Shown: positions 1 through 9,432, counted from the first letter of the stretch. The stretch is 64,000 nt of DNA from Myrmaecium sp. VS I D KN 1 (GCA_019775845.1 JADQAV010000017.1:744001-808000); one strand, 5' to 3'. Notes: a model not told the origin generated them from the letters alone. Program-made: numbers and translations.

Positions 1-1
1 A

Positions 2-127
2 ATCTTCGGCTGTGTCAACTCTGAAGAGGTCACCGATACGTCGCTGTTTGCGGAAGTTGAGAAAGAGGACAGCAAGAGTCCTCGCATCCCTGAAATCCTC
101 TTCGGAGGTTTGATCGGAGTGGTTTAA
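2..127 (+). CDS. 3' end of a gene beginning left of the window; C-terminal membrane-anchor tail, paralogue of the 794-2623 gene
   Basis: The second frame is open from the window edge to a TAA at 125-127. It ends in an acidic stretch followed by SPRIPEILFGGLIGVV. The gene at 794-2623 ends with HPRILNILLGGLLGVV plus a further short hydrophobic stretch, so the two proteins share the same kind of C-terminal anchor, although this copy stops earlier. A third, broken copy of this tail lies near 2811-2841. The rest of the gene is outside the window, so its length and N-terminal domains are unknown. The function is not recognised. I infer a tandem duplicate of the next gene, because the 3' flank of this copy (about 255-370) is also echoed after the relic at about 2995-3100. 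Confidence 0.6.
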   Translation: MFGCVNSEEVTDTSLFAEVEKEDSKSPRIPEILFGGLIGVV

Positions 128-501
128 GCACGATTTGGTTATACAGCAGCGGTCATGGTCGATCATAATGCTTTTTCTATGATTTTTCTTGGAGTTTGGG
201 GCAGTTTGCTATTTTATACAGTATTAATATCTATATTTCTCTCAGCGACTCTTCTCCTGCGTATTCCGTGATCTTTAATATTTAGCTTTCCTAGCCACAT
301 CTTCGAGCCAGCCCTGCAATACCATTCGAGACGTGGTCCCGCCGAATCGCATTGGACGAGATGACGGTGAGGTAAGCTGCATTATTCCAAGTACCTGATC
401 AGAAAGGTGCGCTAATGCTCTGAAGGGGGCGATTCGAGCACTCCTCGCCAGAGTTTGTGACACTATATAGTAACTGGTTGCTATAGTCACAGTTGCCCCA
501 G

Positions 502-508
502 TATAAAT
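502..508 (+). promoter_or_regulatory. TATA-like element upstream of the 794 gene
   Basis: The heptamer TATAAAT lies 292 bp before the ATG at 794 and is followed by a pyrimidine-rich, ATG-poor leader. The same heptamer precedes the 3656 gene at 3479-3485. The transcription start is not known. Confidence 0.4.
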
Positions 509-624
509 GGACAAAACTTCCTAGCTCCTAACGACTTTCCATCTTACACCTACCTACACCCTACCTACATCTTTCCGACTTCCCCACACGTTATAAACAT
601 CTACTTCATCTGCACCTGCACCAC

Positions 625-669
625 ATCCACTTAGTCAATACTTGCTAAGTATCCACTTGGTCAATACTT
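625..669 (+). repeat. Direct 19-bp repeat in the leader of the 794 gene
   Basis: ATCCACTTAGTCAATACTT at 625-643 recurs at 651-669 with one A/G difference, giving a 26-bp period. It lies between the TATA-like element and the start codon. It could be a duplicated binding site or a local slippage duplication. Confidence 0.6.
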
Positions 670-793
670 CTCGAACCATCCACCCCAGCAGAACATCTCA
701 GCAATACACGCTCGCTCATCCAATACAAAACGGTTCCCACCTACTTCGACTCTCCGAATACTCTATCAGAGTATAACTTCGAACAGCGCCATT

Positions 794-2623
794 ATGTCTC
801 GTCAAGGTTCGTACTCCCCTGGCGAAGGTGGTAACTCTCTTGGCCTCGGTCACATCGATATCCTTAGATGGCTTGGTCAAACCAAGACCGCCTTCGGCGA
901 CAACGCACATGGCGCCAAAGCAACGCGGACTTCGTCATCCATCAAGGCTATCGCCACTGCTAACGCCTTGTATGCCCCGATACCTCAGAAGCAAAATGGC
1001 TCCGTTATTGTCAACCATCTGCACGCAATTGCAGAACGCTGGGGAGAGAAGAGCTATGTGTCAGGTTCCTCTATCTCTCCTCAGCATACGCAACATAGTC
1101 TTGACCTCAACGGCTCAGAGTGTCCCGAGCATACCAAAGTTGAGAGTCGTAGTGAAAGCCATGAGGCCAATTGCCACTGTTCGGACACGGAGAGCTCGGC
1201 GTGCCTTGAGTATACCGAAATCGAGATCTGCCGCGAAGGCCATCAGGAGAACTGTCACCGTCTGAACACCGAGGTCTCAGGTTCACTTGATCAAGCCCAA
1301 GTCGAGAGCTGCAACGGAGACAATGAAACCAAGTGTCACCGTCGCCAATGTCATGACTTGGGATGCTCTCCTGACAGCCCTAGCAGCGGCAGCCAGAATA
1401 AACACCCGCAAATATACCAACGCGATACGCAGAACAAACCCTCCGCTCCATCTGGGTCATCCACAGCATCCAGTTCGTACAGCACAAGCAGTGCTCAAGT
1501 GCAGCCCCATCAGCTGCGCCTGCCGCTTGGCGTCGCCGGTCACCCTCAGGACCGCAATACTGCCCCGGAAAAGTTTGCGGATTGCTTGCTATCAGTCAGC
1601 CCGGAGCACTAATACCGTAGGGCCCTGCCAAACCCGCCTGAACCTATAGCCAAGGCATACCACACTGCCAACAGACCTCAGTCGTCGCTGTCCAAGTCGA
1701 GCACGTCTTCTCTCCCTACTCAGGAAGAAGAAATCGACCGCTTGAGCCACGACAACACATGGCTCATGAAGATGGTCGGAGGCCTGAGTAGCCGCTTCAG
1801 CATTCTAGAAGCAGCGCTGGAACAACTTGAAGACACCAATGCGCGCCTTCTTGACGAAAATAAGACGCTCCACGACAACGTCCTCTATCTACACGATCGC
1901 CTGGAACAATTGGAAAACGAGAGAGACTTCCTCCAGAACGTTGATTCCAGATTGTGCGCAGTTGAGTCGGAGCAACTGCACGCCGACGTCATCATCAGCA
2001 GCCTGGATAATCAGGTTGAGAGAACCAAGTGCCTCGAAGACCGCATTGAGGGTCTGGAGGAACTTGCGGACAAGTACCAAGGAGCAGTCCCCGAGAAAGA
2101 TGCCATCTCTGAAGATCCGCAGTTTGTCTATGATACAGACAGATCGCTCACCCACATCGATGGCAATATGGTCGTCAACCTTGAAGACCATGCTGAATTG
2201 CAGTCATCCGAAGAAGCTCAAGCTCATGAAGGCAGCCAGGAAGGTCGCAAAATGCTTGCGCGAAGTGAGACCAATGGGGCTGTCAGCGGTGCAGCAATCG
2301 AAATCGTTCACTACAGTGGCATCCAGCTGGAATCGGCTGAGCTCAATGCACCCGTTCAGGACTGTGAGGAACCTGACAACAATGCAGTTAACGAACTCGC
2401 ACAAACAGTTGACAAAGGCAAAGCATGTGGACATGGCACCGACATTCAGTTGCATGTTGCTCAGCAAGAGCATTGTGATACTGAGAGCATGTTTGTCAAA
2501 GGGCTAGAAATTCGGGACGAGGTCGAAAACGGAGACGGAGACGTGAATCACCCACGCATCCTAAACATCCTTCTGGGCGGTTTGCTTGGAGTTGTCTTCA
2601 GCGCAGTCTGGCACTACTTCTGA
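794..2623 (+). CDS. Low-complexity coiled-coil protein with Cys-His repeats and a C-terminal membrane anchor (hypothetical)
   Basis: Two in-frame blocks (794-1612 and 1613-2623) are split by one TAA at 1610-1612. I read the stop as lying in a 48-bp intron at 1573-1620: GTTTGC donor, ACTAAT branch, GTAG acceptor, length divisible by three. Splicing gives 593 residues. Residues about 103-184 hold three degenerate repeats of roughly 28 residues, each ending NCHC, NCHR or KCHR. A Ser/Pro-rich stretch follows, then a coiled coil (about 301-395), an acidic region, and a hydrophobic C-terminus (about 574-593) typical of a tail anchor. The start MSRQGSYSPGE is the first ATG after the leader. The function is not recognised. 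Alternatives are that the TAA is real and the gene is broken, or that intron retention yields a truncated soluble form. The donor is not canonical GTAAGT, so the intron needs transcript support. Confidence 0.6.
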
Positions 2624-2652
2624 ATCCTCTAGGCGCACAAGTTTGATCTGCA

Positions 2653-2845
2653 TTGTTGCCTGCTCTCATCAGGCGCTCTAACAAGGCATTGTTCCTGCTC
2701 TTGCTGGAACCGAGAAAGATGGAACACAGTTGGACGCTGAACTCCCTCATGAATGTGGAGTATCCTGAGATCAGAGAAGCCATCGAAAAGGTATATAGTG
2801 AGCCAAACATCATCCTAACAGGTTTGATCAGGGTGTATAGACGGA
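2653..2845 (+). pseudogene. Relic of a third copy of the C-terminal tail of the 794-type gene
   Basis: An open stretch here encodes NIILTGLIRVY, which aligns with PEILFGGLIGVV of the partial gene at the left edge and NILLGGLLGVV of the 794 gene. At the DNA level GGTTTGATC is shared with the left-edge copy, and both are followed by GGAGTTTGGGGC. No upstream coiled coil or start belonging to this copy is visible. I read it as the truncated 3' end of a duplicated gene rather than an expressed ORF. Confidence 0.45.
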
Positions 2846-3655
2846 GTTTGGGGCGGTTTTCTTTTCTTATAATATCCATATCATAATTCTCTTGAAATTG
2901 GTAGTTATGGAGTTGGTATCATCGGTCTGAGTATGATAATAATAGCAAACAATATATGCATTTAAACGCCACTTGCCCTTCGCTTTCTCTTCTCTGAATT
3001 CCCTATTCTTTATCATCTACCTCTTCCAACCGCACCTCTGAGCGGGCGCTGCAACACTGCCCGTTCGAGCGGCAAAGTGGTACCGTCGGATGGCAACGGA
3101 CGACTGAAATCTATAACGTATATATCTACCAAAAATTATATTTCGGCTCCAGCTCCTGTGGATACTGAGGCCATCTACCTCGGAGAGTTCAGCAGTTCTG
3201 CGGCCGGTGAGGGAATCCTTTGAACGTTGTAAGGGATCAAACTTCACGGGCGAGCAAGCATTGTCACCATCGGTTGCTCTACCAACTGTGAAAGCATTCG
3301 ACGCCACCATTAGACATGAAAGGGCTTAACACCAAAACTAAATGTGAAAGAGTCCGACAAGTTCGACCTCGATTTGTCACAGCACTTTTACCTCCTGCTG
3401 GTACGTAACGTAACTAGGTGAATGTCTTGCCTACATTGTTTTAGCGGTTGCACAATCAGCACGCGCCGTTCTCCAGTTTATAAATCTCCCCAAGAAGCAC
3501 ATTCTGTCCGGACTCCACCACTCTTCAACTCCATTCTCTACCGCCCACTTCCGTTTCCACATCTACATCACCTCTTCTCCACTGTTGGAATCGCCCTTTC
3601 GACCGAACCACTTCCCAGTCCGAATCATAAACCTTCGGAAACCTTCTCCACAACC
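2846..3655. other. Intergenic region with duplicated 3' flank and promoter of the 3656 gene
   Basis: Around 2995-3100 the sequence repeats, with divergence, the flank found at about 255-370: a GCGCTGCAAC..TTCGAGCGG block followed by GGACG. This supports a segmental duplication with a period near 2.7 kb. The minus-strand open frame at 3017-3310 lies across the repeated flank and is not supported as a gene. The right part is the leader of the 3656 gene, with a TATA-like element at 3479-3485. Confidence 0.5.
3479..3485 (+). promoter_or_regulatory. TATA-like element upstream of the 3656 gene
   Basis: TATAAAT followed by CTCCC lies 177 bp before the ATG at 3656. A related TTAAATCTCCC string lies at about 14722-14732, about 125 bp before the ATG of the 14847 gene, so two members of the candidate family may share a core-promoter element. 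Confidence 0.4.
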
Positions 3656-6238
3656 ATGTCTACCTTCAACTTCGGCCAGTTTCCCGGCGCCTCTAAGAAG
3701 GAGGAGGAATCCCAGCCAAATCCCCCTCTGTTCTCTGGATACACTCCCGCTGGAGGCCAGGCCCAGAGCAATACCTCCGGCTTCACCTTCGGTACCAGCC
3801 CGGAGTTCACTGGTCCGACCAACCCCCCTCCTGACTCTTTCGGCTTCGCTCCCCCACCAGTCTTCGAAGGCTATGGAGCCCCTCGCTTCAGCCCAGGCGC
3901 ACCGCAGCCTTCACAGCCCACTGACTTCAGCGGGTTCTCCTTTGGAGCAGGCCCGTGCCAAGTGGCTCCATGGGCAGAAGAATATGAGAGTCTGTCCGGA
4001 TCCCATGCTCCGCAGGGCAGTACGAGCTCAAAGAAGCGTACGGCACAGGGCGCACGCCCCGCAGAACCCAGTCTCTCCGGGGCCCTTCCGGCAGATAATC
4101 CATTCGCTGAGACCATCAGGATGATGCAGGAGAAGACGGCACAAGAGAAGCAAGGGACTGCGACGTCCGAGACTGCGCAGGAATCCGCCGCACCCGCGCA
4201 GGCGCAAGACTTGCCTGACTATACCAGCGAAGGACACTCATCTCCAGAACCCGAGCAAGAGAACATGCCGCCGAGGACCCAACCAGAGTCCTCCTACCCC
4301 GCAGGCCAGCGACCGCTGGCGGATTTCAACTTCGGCTCGGGTGGGGGTGTCGGAACAGCGCCGATGTTCACTGCAAATGCCGGCACCGTCCCTCCCGCAG
4401 TCGGTGGCAATCATCCCCCCAGTTTCTTCTCCGCCGCGCAGCCTGGCCTGTGGTCAGACCCCAATTACGTGAAGCCCGAGGAACAAGACACTCGATCAGC
4501 CCAGCCGACACCGCCCAGGCCACACGCCCAGGCGACAACAGACGAATCGGCCCACCTCAAGGCCCTCGCGACCGACTGTGTCATCGAGGACATCGTCAAT
4601 CGGATCAACGCGCAGGGCAAGCTGTTGCACCTGCACGCTTTCAGTCTAGAAGACCTCGAGGCTCAGTTCGAAGAGCTATCCGTCACCCAGCAGGAGCATA
4701 ACGACACGCTGGATCGCCACACCACCCACGTCGGCAAGCTCTTCTCGCTTGTGAGCGACTTGACCGAGCGCGAGCAACGCATTACCGTGGTTGAGAACAG
4801 CACGGCAAACCTTTCGGGCCGGATGACCATCCTCGAAGACGATAACCAGAGGCTCCGCAATGCAGCAGCTTTGCATGAAACGTGGCGTCTCCAGGTTGAT
4901 CAGGAGAAAGACCGGGTGGTGATGGCGCTTCAGGATGCGGAGCGACAGGGTACGGAGGCGTCGCACCACGCGTCCGGGGTGCAGAAGAACTTGACGGGTC
5001 TGAGCACCAGTGTAGATCGGCGGTTCGAGCAGAATCGCGGTCAGATGGCACGGCTGGAGGCGAGCGTGGAGGCTTGGAAGAAGCAAGATAAGTCCAGGTT
5101 GGAGGCAATGGTGAAGAAGCTACTCAGGGAGCATGCGGAGAATACAGCTGGTCCTGCTGTTGGGTCTTCCACCGGAGCATGCCCGACATCAGCCAAGAAC
5201 TCGAAATGCACCTCACCCCAGGCTCAGGCTGATGCCTTCCTCGATGAGGTCCTATCCGAGCTGAGGCAACCTGCCAAAGCTACCAGCGAGCCTGCTCCTG
5301 CTAAGGTTCAAGAAGCTCCCACCATGGCAGACAGTTCCTCAGGGCAGCCCAACCCAGCCTGCGACATCGCATCAGAGTTGGACTTTTTCCGTCAAGAGTG
5401 GAAAGCCTTCCAAGAGGAACAGGCCACCATTCTTGAGAAATACCAGAAGCAACAAGCGACCGATCGCGCGCTAGTCCAAGAGCAACGGGCTCATATCCAG
5501 CTGCAAGCGTGCCAGATTCATGACCAGCAGCTGCAGATCGAAAAGCAAGCCGAACAGATTGCCGAACAGCAGGCCCTCTTGAGACAACAATCGGAAACAT
5601 GTTCGAGGCAAGAGCTGGCGTTGGACGATCTGATGCGGGCTCTGAAGAATAGCAATGGTGGAGCGAAGACGTTGGCGGCCGGGGAAAAAACCGGCGATCA
5701 CGGTGAATCGGCGGACAACAAGGAAGTCCGTTCCCTTCAGGACCCTATCCGCGCAACCTCTTGCGAAGGAGCGCTTTCGAACTCAACCGCGGAGTTGGTG
5801 GCGGCTTTGCCTGTGTTCGCGCCGGCCCAGGCAGCTCCGGTGGTGGAGTCGCCTCCGTCAATCACCAAGCAGAAGGAAACAGCCTCATCCCAAGTTACCA
5901 CCACTACCAGCGCGCCACACTCTCCTCTTTCGGTACAACTCGATCTAAACACGCTCCTTTTCAACAACCTCAGTACCGCGGACACCTTCAAACTTCTTCT
6001 CCTCTTCCTCGGCTTATTCCTAATCATGACGATGGACACGAAGACTCTGCTCGGTGCGGGAGGCCTGGCCTTCGGGCTGTGGAAGTACCTCGAGCAGACT
6101 CCCGCTGAAGCCGCAGAGGTGAGCGAGGAGAGTGCAGAGAAATTGGGTGCGCACGGGGGACGATGTGCCAATGAAGGCGACGAGGGAGCCGAGGTGAAGG
6201 CTAGGGAGGGAGGCAATCATATGACTGACGGGAAATAG
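3656..6238 (+). CDS. FxFG-motif, two-coiled-coil, membrane-segment protein (hypothetical)
   Basis: The frame is open from 3422, but I place the start at 3656 (MSTFNFGQF), after a TATA-like box and pyrimidine-rich leader; this gives 860 residues without introns. The N-terminus is disordered, rich in Pro, Ser, Gly and Phe, and carries FNFG, FTFG and FSFG within about the first 100 residues and a further FNFG near residue 225. A basic SKKR cluster lies near residue 125. A first coiled coil spans about 328-495 and a second, very Gln/Glu-rich, about 574-665. A hydrophobic region at about 777-812 (LLLLFLGLFLIM, then GAGGLAFGLW) looks like one or two membrane segments, followed by an acidic tail of about 45 residues. 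FxFG is the classical phenylalanine-glycine nucleoporin motif, but I do not recognise an established nucleoporin here. A nuclear-pore or envelope role is inference; another disordered scaffold is equally possible. Confidence 0.75.
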   Translation: MSTFNFGQFPGASKKEEESQPNPPLFSGYTPAGGQAQSNTSGFTFGTSPEFTGPTNPPPDSFGFAPPPVFEGYGAPRFSPGAPQPSQPTDFSGFSFGAGPCQVAPWAEEYESLSGSHAPQGSTSSKKRTAQGARPAEPSLSGALPADNPFAETIRMMQEKTAQEKQGTATSETAQESAAPAQAQDLPDYTSEGHSSPEPEQENMPPRTQPESSYPAGQRPLADFNFGSGGGVGTAPMFTANAGTVPPAVGGNHPPSFFSAAQPGLWSDPNYVKPEEQDTRSAQPTPPRPHAQATTDESAHLKALATDCVIEDIVNRINAQGKLLHLHAFSLEDLEAQFEELSVTQQEHNDTLDRHTTHVGKLFSLVSDLTEREQRITVVENSTANLSGRMTILEDDNQRLRNAAALHETWRLQVDQEKDRVVMALQDAERQGTEASHHASGVQKNLTGLSTSVDRRFEQNRGQMARLEASVEAWKKQDKSRLEAMVKKLLREHAENTAGPAVGSSTGACPTSAKNSKCTSPQAQADAFLDEVLSELRQPAKATSEPAPAKVQEAPTMADSSSGQPNPACDIASELDFFRQEWKAFQEEQATILEKYQKQQATDRALVQEQRAHIQLQACQIHDQQLQIEKQAEQIAEQQALLRQQSETCSRQELALDDLMRALKNSNGGAKTLAAGEKTGDHGESADNKEVRSLQDPIRATSCEGALSNSTAELVAALPVFAPAQAAPVVESPPSITKQKETASSQVTTTTSAPHSPLSVQLDLNTLLFNNLSTADTFKLLLLFLGLFLIMTMDTKTLLGAGGLAFGLWKYLEQTPAEAAEVSEESAEKLGAHGGRCANEGDEGAEVKAREGGNHMTDGK

Positions 6239-6262
6239 GAAGGTAGTGGTAGGGGGAGAAAT

Positions 6263-6380
6263 GAGGGATTGATGGATGGTCAGAACTGGATGAATAGGAA
6301 GGTCTGGATGGACAGGAAAGAAAGGACGGATGGGATGAATGGGAAGGGCTGATTGGAAGGAAACAAAAGGACGGATGGTA
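6263..6380 (+). repeat. Degenerate GGATGG/GGAAGG minisatellite
   Basis: Immediately after the stop of the 3656 gene, the plus strand is a run of irregular units built on GGATGG, GGATGAAT and GGAAGG for about 120 bp. Open frames across it (plus and minus) encode only simple sequence. Confidence 0.6.
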
Positions 6381-7014
6381 AAGCAGGTTGAGGGAAGGGA
6401 AGGAAAGCAGGACAGCTGGGCCACCAAATCGCCACCAGACGCATGAAAAATCGGTCGAGTTTGAGGAACTCCCGATTTGCGCGGAACGACATCAACTGAG
6501 TGGCATGCGGCAGCATCGGCTTGGGTTTTGGGGATATGTGGATGGAGGACTGGATGGGTTGGGTATGAAAGGAGGAAAAGGCATGGAGGTTTGAAGAGAT
6601 TCTAGGGACATGAATGGTATTGTTTTTTTGAGCTTCATGATTCACAGAATGAAATTCATCAAGAAAAAATCCGAAAGCCAGTAGAAGATGATGATAGCCT
6701 TTGCGGCCCATAAGGTATAACTAGGCAGGCTAAACTTCATTCAAAATCGCCCTTGAATCCTGATTTTCTCAAGATCTTCTACCAGAAAAAGCAACGGAAA
6801 AGGCAGCCTGCCGGATCCGATACGGTCCCGGATATTTGGCTTCGACCTCGAGCGAACGCCCATGTTGGGGACCCGGATCACCGGCACTTCTGCTGTCTCC
6901 TGGGTCGATCCAAACGGCAGCAAACTGATCGCTGATGTCCGGTCGATGATCACCCATTAATGTCAGGATCCTGGAAGTCACCTGACAAAGGTGAAGTGCA
7001 AACAGGGTTCTATT

Positions 7015-7320
7015 ATAGGTTACATAAAGATAAATATTATTCAGTAATAATTCAAGATACTTTATAAATATTATTTTATATTATTATTTATAACTACGTT
7101 TATTACTATAAGTACTTTATAGATAACTATACGTTATATTCTATTTTTTTTATTATTATTATAGTTTAGGATAGTTACTACTTAGGACTAGTACTTAAGC
7201 GAGTAGATAGTTATATATAAATATCCTATTTACTCCTCTATTTCTACTTTCTTTTCCTTTCTCCCTTATTAAGTATTTTATATATAAATAGTACTTTTTA
7301 GAATATAATCTCTTCTATAC
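7015..7320. repeat. TA-rich, RIP-like tract
   Basis: About 300 bp of nearly pure A/T with abundant TpA and almost no CpA or TpG, bounded by normal composition. This is the signature expected of a transposon fragment degraded by repeat-induced point mutation. No terminal repeats or family could be recognised. Confidence 0.55.
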
Positions 7321-7703
7321 TCACCTTGGAACCTTATGGCCTTAGGCCTGCCTTAATACCTAGCTCACCTTGAACCTTGAACCTTGAACCTTGTTGCAGC
7401 TTCAGCCTTGCATTCCAACAATTAACTGACCTAAACCAACGGACGATGCTTCAAATTCAGCGCTGGATTTACCGGCGGGAGAAGTCTATAACCGCATGCT
7501 CAAGCCGCGTAGCCACTGGAGTGCTTTGCTTGCGATTTTGATCTTATTCATTGCTAAAATCCGACATATACACGGGCGCCAATCCCGGTCAGCGGTGTTA
7601 GTAGGATCCGAGTGAGAGGGGGCTATACAATCCGTAATTTTTCTTAGATTTAAATTCCGTTTTTATTCCTCTTTTCCCCACGGCTCATATCGAGACGTGT
7701 TCT

Positions 7704-7772
7704 TTTCGCAACCTGCGAAATCGAACTGGTGTAGAGCCCTGTCTTCAAGCCCTGTTTTCGCACCCTGCGAAA
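7704..7772. repeat. Two copies of a TTTCGCA-NNN-TGCGAAA palindrome
   Basis: TTTCGCA-ACC-TGCGAAA at 7704-7720 recurs as TTTCGCA-CCC-TGCGAAA at 7756-7772. The arms are perfect 7-bp inverted repeats, and only the spacer differs. Start-to-start spacing is 52 bp, and the following AATCG is also shared. It could be a paired binding site for a dimeric factor, or part of a repeat. Confidence 0.65.
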
Positions 7773-8375
7773 TCGTGCTGGCTGGGAAGACTTTGGGTCA
7801 CGTGTTTCGGGAAGAGTAGTGGTTGATAGACTTCGCCTTTTCTCGCTTATATCGCTTACCTATTCCTACTACAAGCTGTCATGGCTGTAATAGCTAAAGA
7901 ATATTTATGCAACACAAAGACCAAACATATAAGAAGCATTTGGAAGGCAAACAAATGGCTGGAATGCTAGTATAGGTATTTTACTAGGAGGATAGGTAGC
8001 CTAGAGTCCACAAGCTCCTTGATGATAGTAGGGACAGCCTCCATATCCATTACCGGATCAAGCACTGTCCAGTAGATTGAATGCCAGCCCAGCGATGAGA
8101 TCCTTCTTCGTCCATCCCAGTTCTTGTTATGTCCCCATTCTCCTGTGTCTTATATTCCACCAAATCGATATGAACGTGCCGAAATGACATCCACGGGAGG
8201 TGACTGAAAGAGCGAGGGACAGCCCCGTTCCGTTACTCTGAACCGTTCAAGTTGCCTCGTGCAGCCGGCCCAATTGTCGCAGCTCCGGACTGACATGTCG
8301 AATTCATTTGGCAAAAGTGTCAACCTCAGATTCCAAACATCTCGCCTCCGTCGCCAAACCCAGCGCTCACGGGCA

Positions 8376-8846
8376 TCACAAACCCAGCACTTTCCTCACC
8401 CTCCTCCCCACCGGCCCCCCCGCAACCCACACCACCCTTCCCACCGGCCTCAGCGCCCATCCAAGCAGCCTCAGCAGCCTCTCCACCTTCCCCTCCACCC
8501 AGCCGACGCACCTCTCTTTCATAACCATACCAACGACACACAGCGGCAACAGCACCGGCACCGCGGCCCGCGCGACGAGGGTGGAATGGAAGGGTTGGTG
8601 GAAGTGGGTGTTGACTGGGTTGCAGGAGGAGAAGAGGAGGAAGACGAGCTCGGTGGGGGTGAGGGAGTGGTGGTGCAGGAGCCAGGTGAGGTAGATGGTG
8701 CTGAGGAGGATGTAGATGGTTAGGTAGGTGAGGGTTGTGCGGTGGGAGGCGGATGGCTTCAGCTGTTCGGGTAGGTTGGCGGTGGTGTTGGTGGTGTTGG
8801 TATTGTGTGCTTTGCCTGGGTACTGAGGAGCGGTTTGGAGAGGCAT
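8376..8846 (-). CDS. Small membrane protein with two hydrophobic segments (hypothetical)
   Basis: A 156-residue frame on the minus strand begins MPLQTAPQYPGK. An Asn/Thr-rich polar N-terminus leads to a hydrophobic segment at about residues 40-60 (LTYLTIYILLSTIYLTWLL), a short loop, and a second segment at about 90-110 (AAVPVLLPLCVVGMVM). A basic C-terminal helix rich in Leu, Arg and Val follows. Codons favour C or G at third positions on this strand, while the opposing plus-strand frames give only simple sequence, so I prefer the minus strand. It is divergent from the 9433 gene, sharing about 590 bp of upstream DNA. No family recognised. Confidence 0.5.
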   Translation of the reverse strand: MPLQTAPQYPGKAHNTNTTNTTANLPEQLKPSASHRTTLTYLTIYILLSTIYLTWLLHHHSLTPTELVFLLFSSCNPVNTHFHQPFHSTLVARAAVPVLLPLCVVGMVMKERCVGWVEGKVERLLRLLGWALRPVGRVVWVAGGPVGRRVRKVLGL

Positions 8847-9432
8847 GATGCGATGGGCCTTTTCGCTTTGTGTCTTGAGGTTCTGGTTGTGTTTGATAGA
8901 GCGGGAGGTGTGCTGTTGATTAAGAGACGGATGGTTTGTTTGATGAGTAAGAAAAATGGAGGTGGATGGCGCGTATGAGGCCGTCGAGGTCGAGGTCGTG
9001 GTCGAGGTCGAAGTCGAAGTCGAAGGGACGGCGACGGTGTGACTGTTGCGGGAATGTCATTGTTTTGAAGGATCCAACGTCATGTTATTGAATCACAGCC
9101 CGCGTCCCGTGTCTACCTAGTCCCAACCTTGTCAGGCAAAGCCATCTTCCCCGGACGGTCAGATTGTTCCGTAACCGAATTTCGTGAAAGCAACTCGACG
9201 CATCTGCACTTCTCGTCCTTCTTCTTCTCTCCTCAAGTTCAACTTCCCTTGCAAACGTTACCGACGACTTTCACATAGCGACATCACATCGCTCCGACAG
9301 TCAACCGACGTTGAGCAATTCTCTCGCCTTCGTCTTTACCGATAGTACCCTTCCGTCTGAAAGTCGTTCTATTCCACTTCCTTCATTCTCTCTGTATCTA
9401 CATCCGAAGACCGTTCCGTCGCAACCGACACC
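8847..9432. other. Shared divergent promoter region
   Basis: This lies between the minus-strand small membrane protein and the 9433 gene. It contains a GAGGTC/GAAGTC microsatellite at about 8978-9026 and a pyrimidine-rich leader before the ATG at 9433. No coding sequence is supported. Confidence 0.6.

Larger units (their letters stand above)
128..793. other. Intergenic region and promoter of the 794 gene
   Basis: No coding sequence is supported here. The left part (about 180-370) is the 3' flank of the partial gene and resembles the sequence at about 2840-3100, including a GGAGTTTGGGGC block and a CTGCAA..TTCGAG block. The right part is the promoter and pyrimidine-rich leader of the gene at 794, with a TATA-like element at 502-508 and a 19-bp direct repeat at 625-669. 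Confidence 0.6.
6239..8375. other. Gene-free region with minisatellite, AT-rich debris and palindromes
   Basis: There is no convincing coding sequence; open frames are short and low-complexity. The region contains a purine-rich GGATGG/GGAAGG minisatellite (about 6263-6380), a TA-rich RIP-like tract (about 7015-7320), a CCTTGAA tandem run near 7367-7393 and two copies of a TTTCGCA hairpin near 7.7 kb. It separates two members of the candidate coiled-coil/membrane gene set. Confidence 0.6.

Noticed and set aside
3017-3310. 97-codon minus-strand frame
   Set aside because: Covers the duplicated 3' flank, no start context or family; explained by the segmental duplication.
8259-8723. Plus-strand frame of 154 codons, His/Pro/Gln-rich
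   Set aside because: Simple composition; the opposing minus-strand frame has two membrane helices and better codon use.
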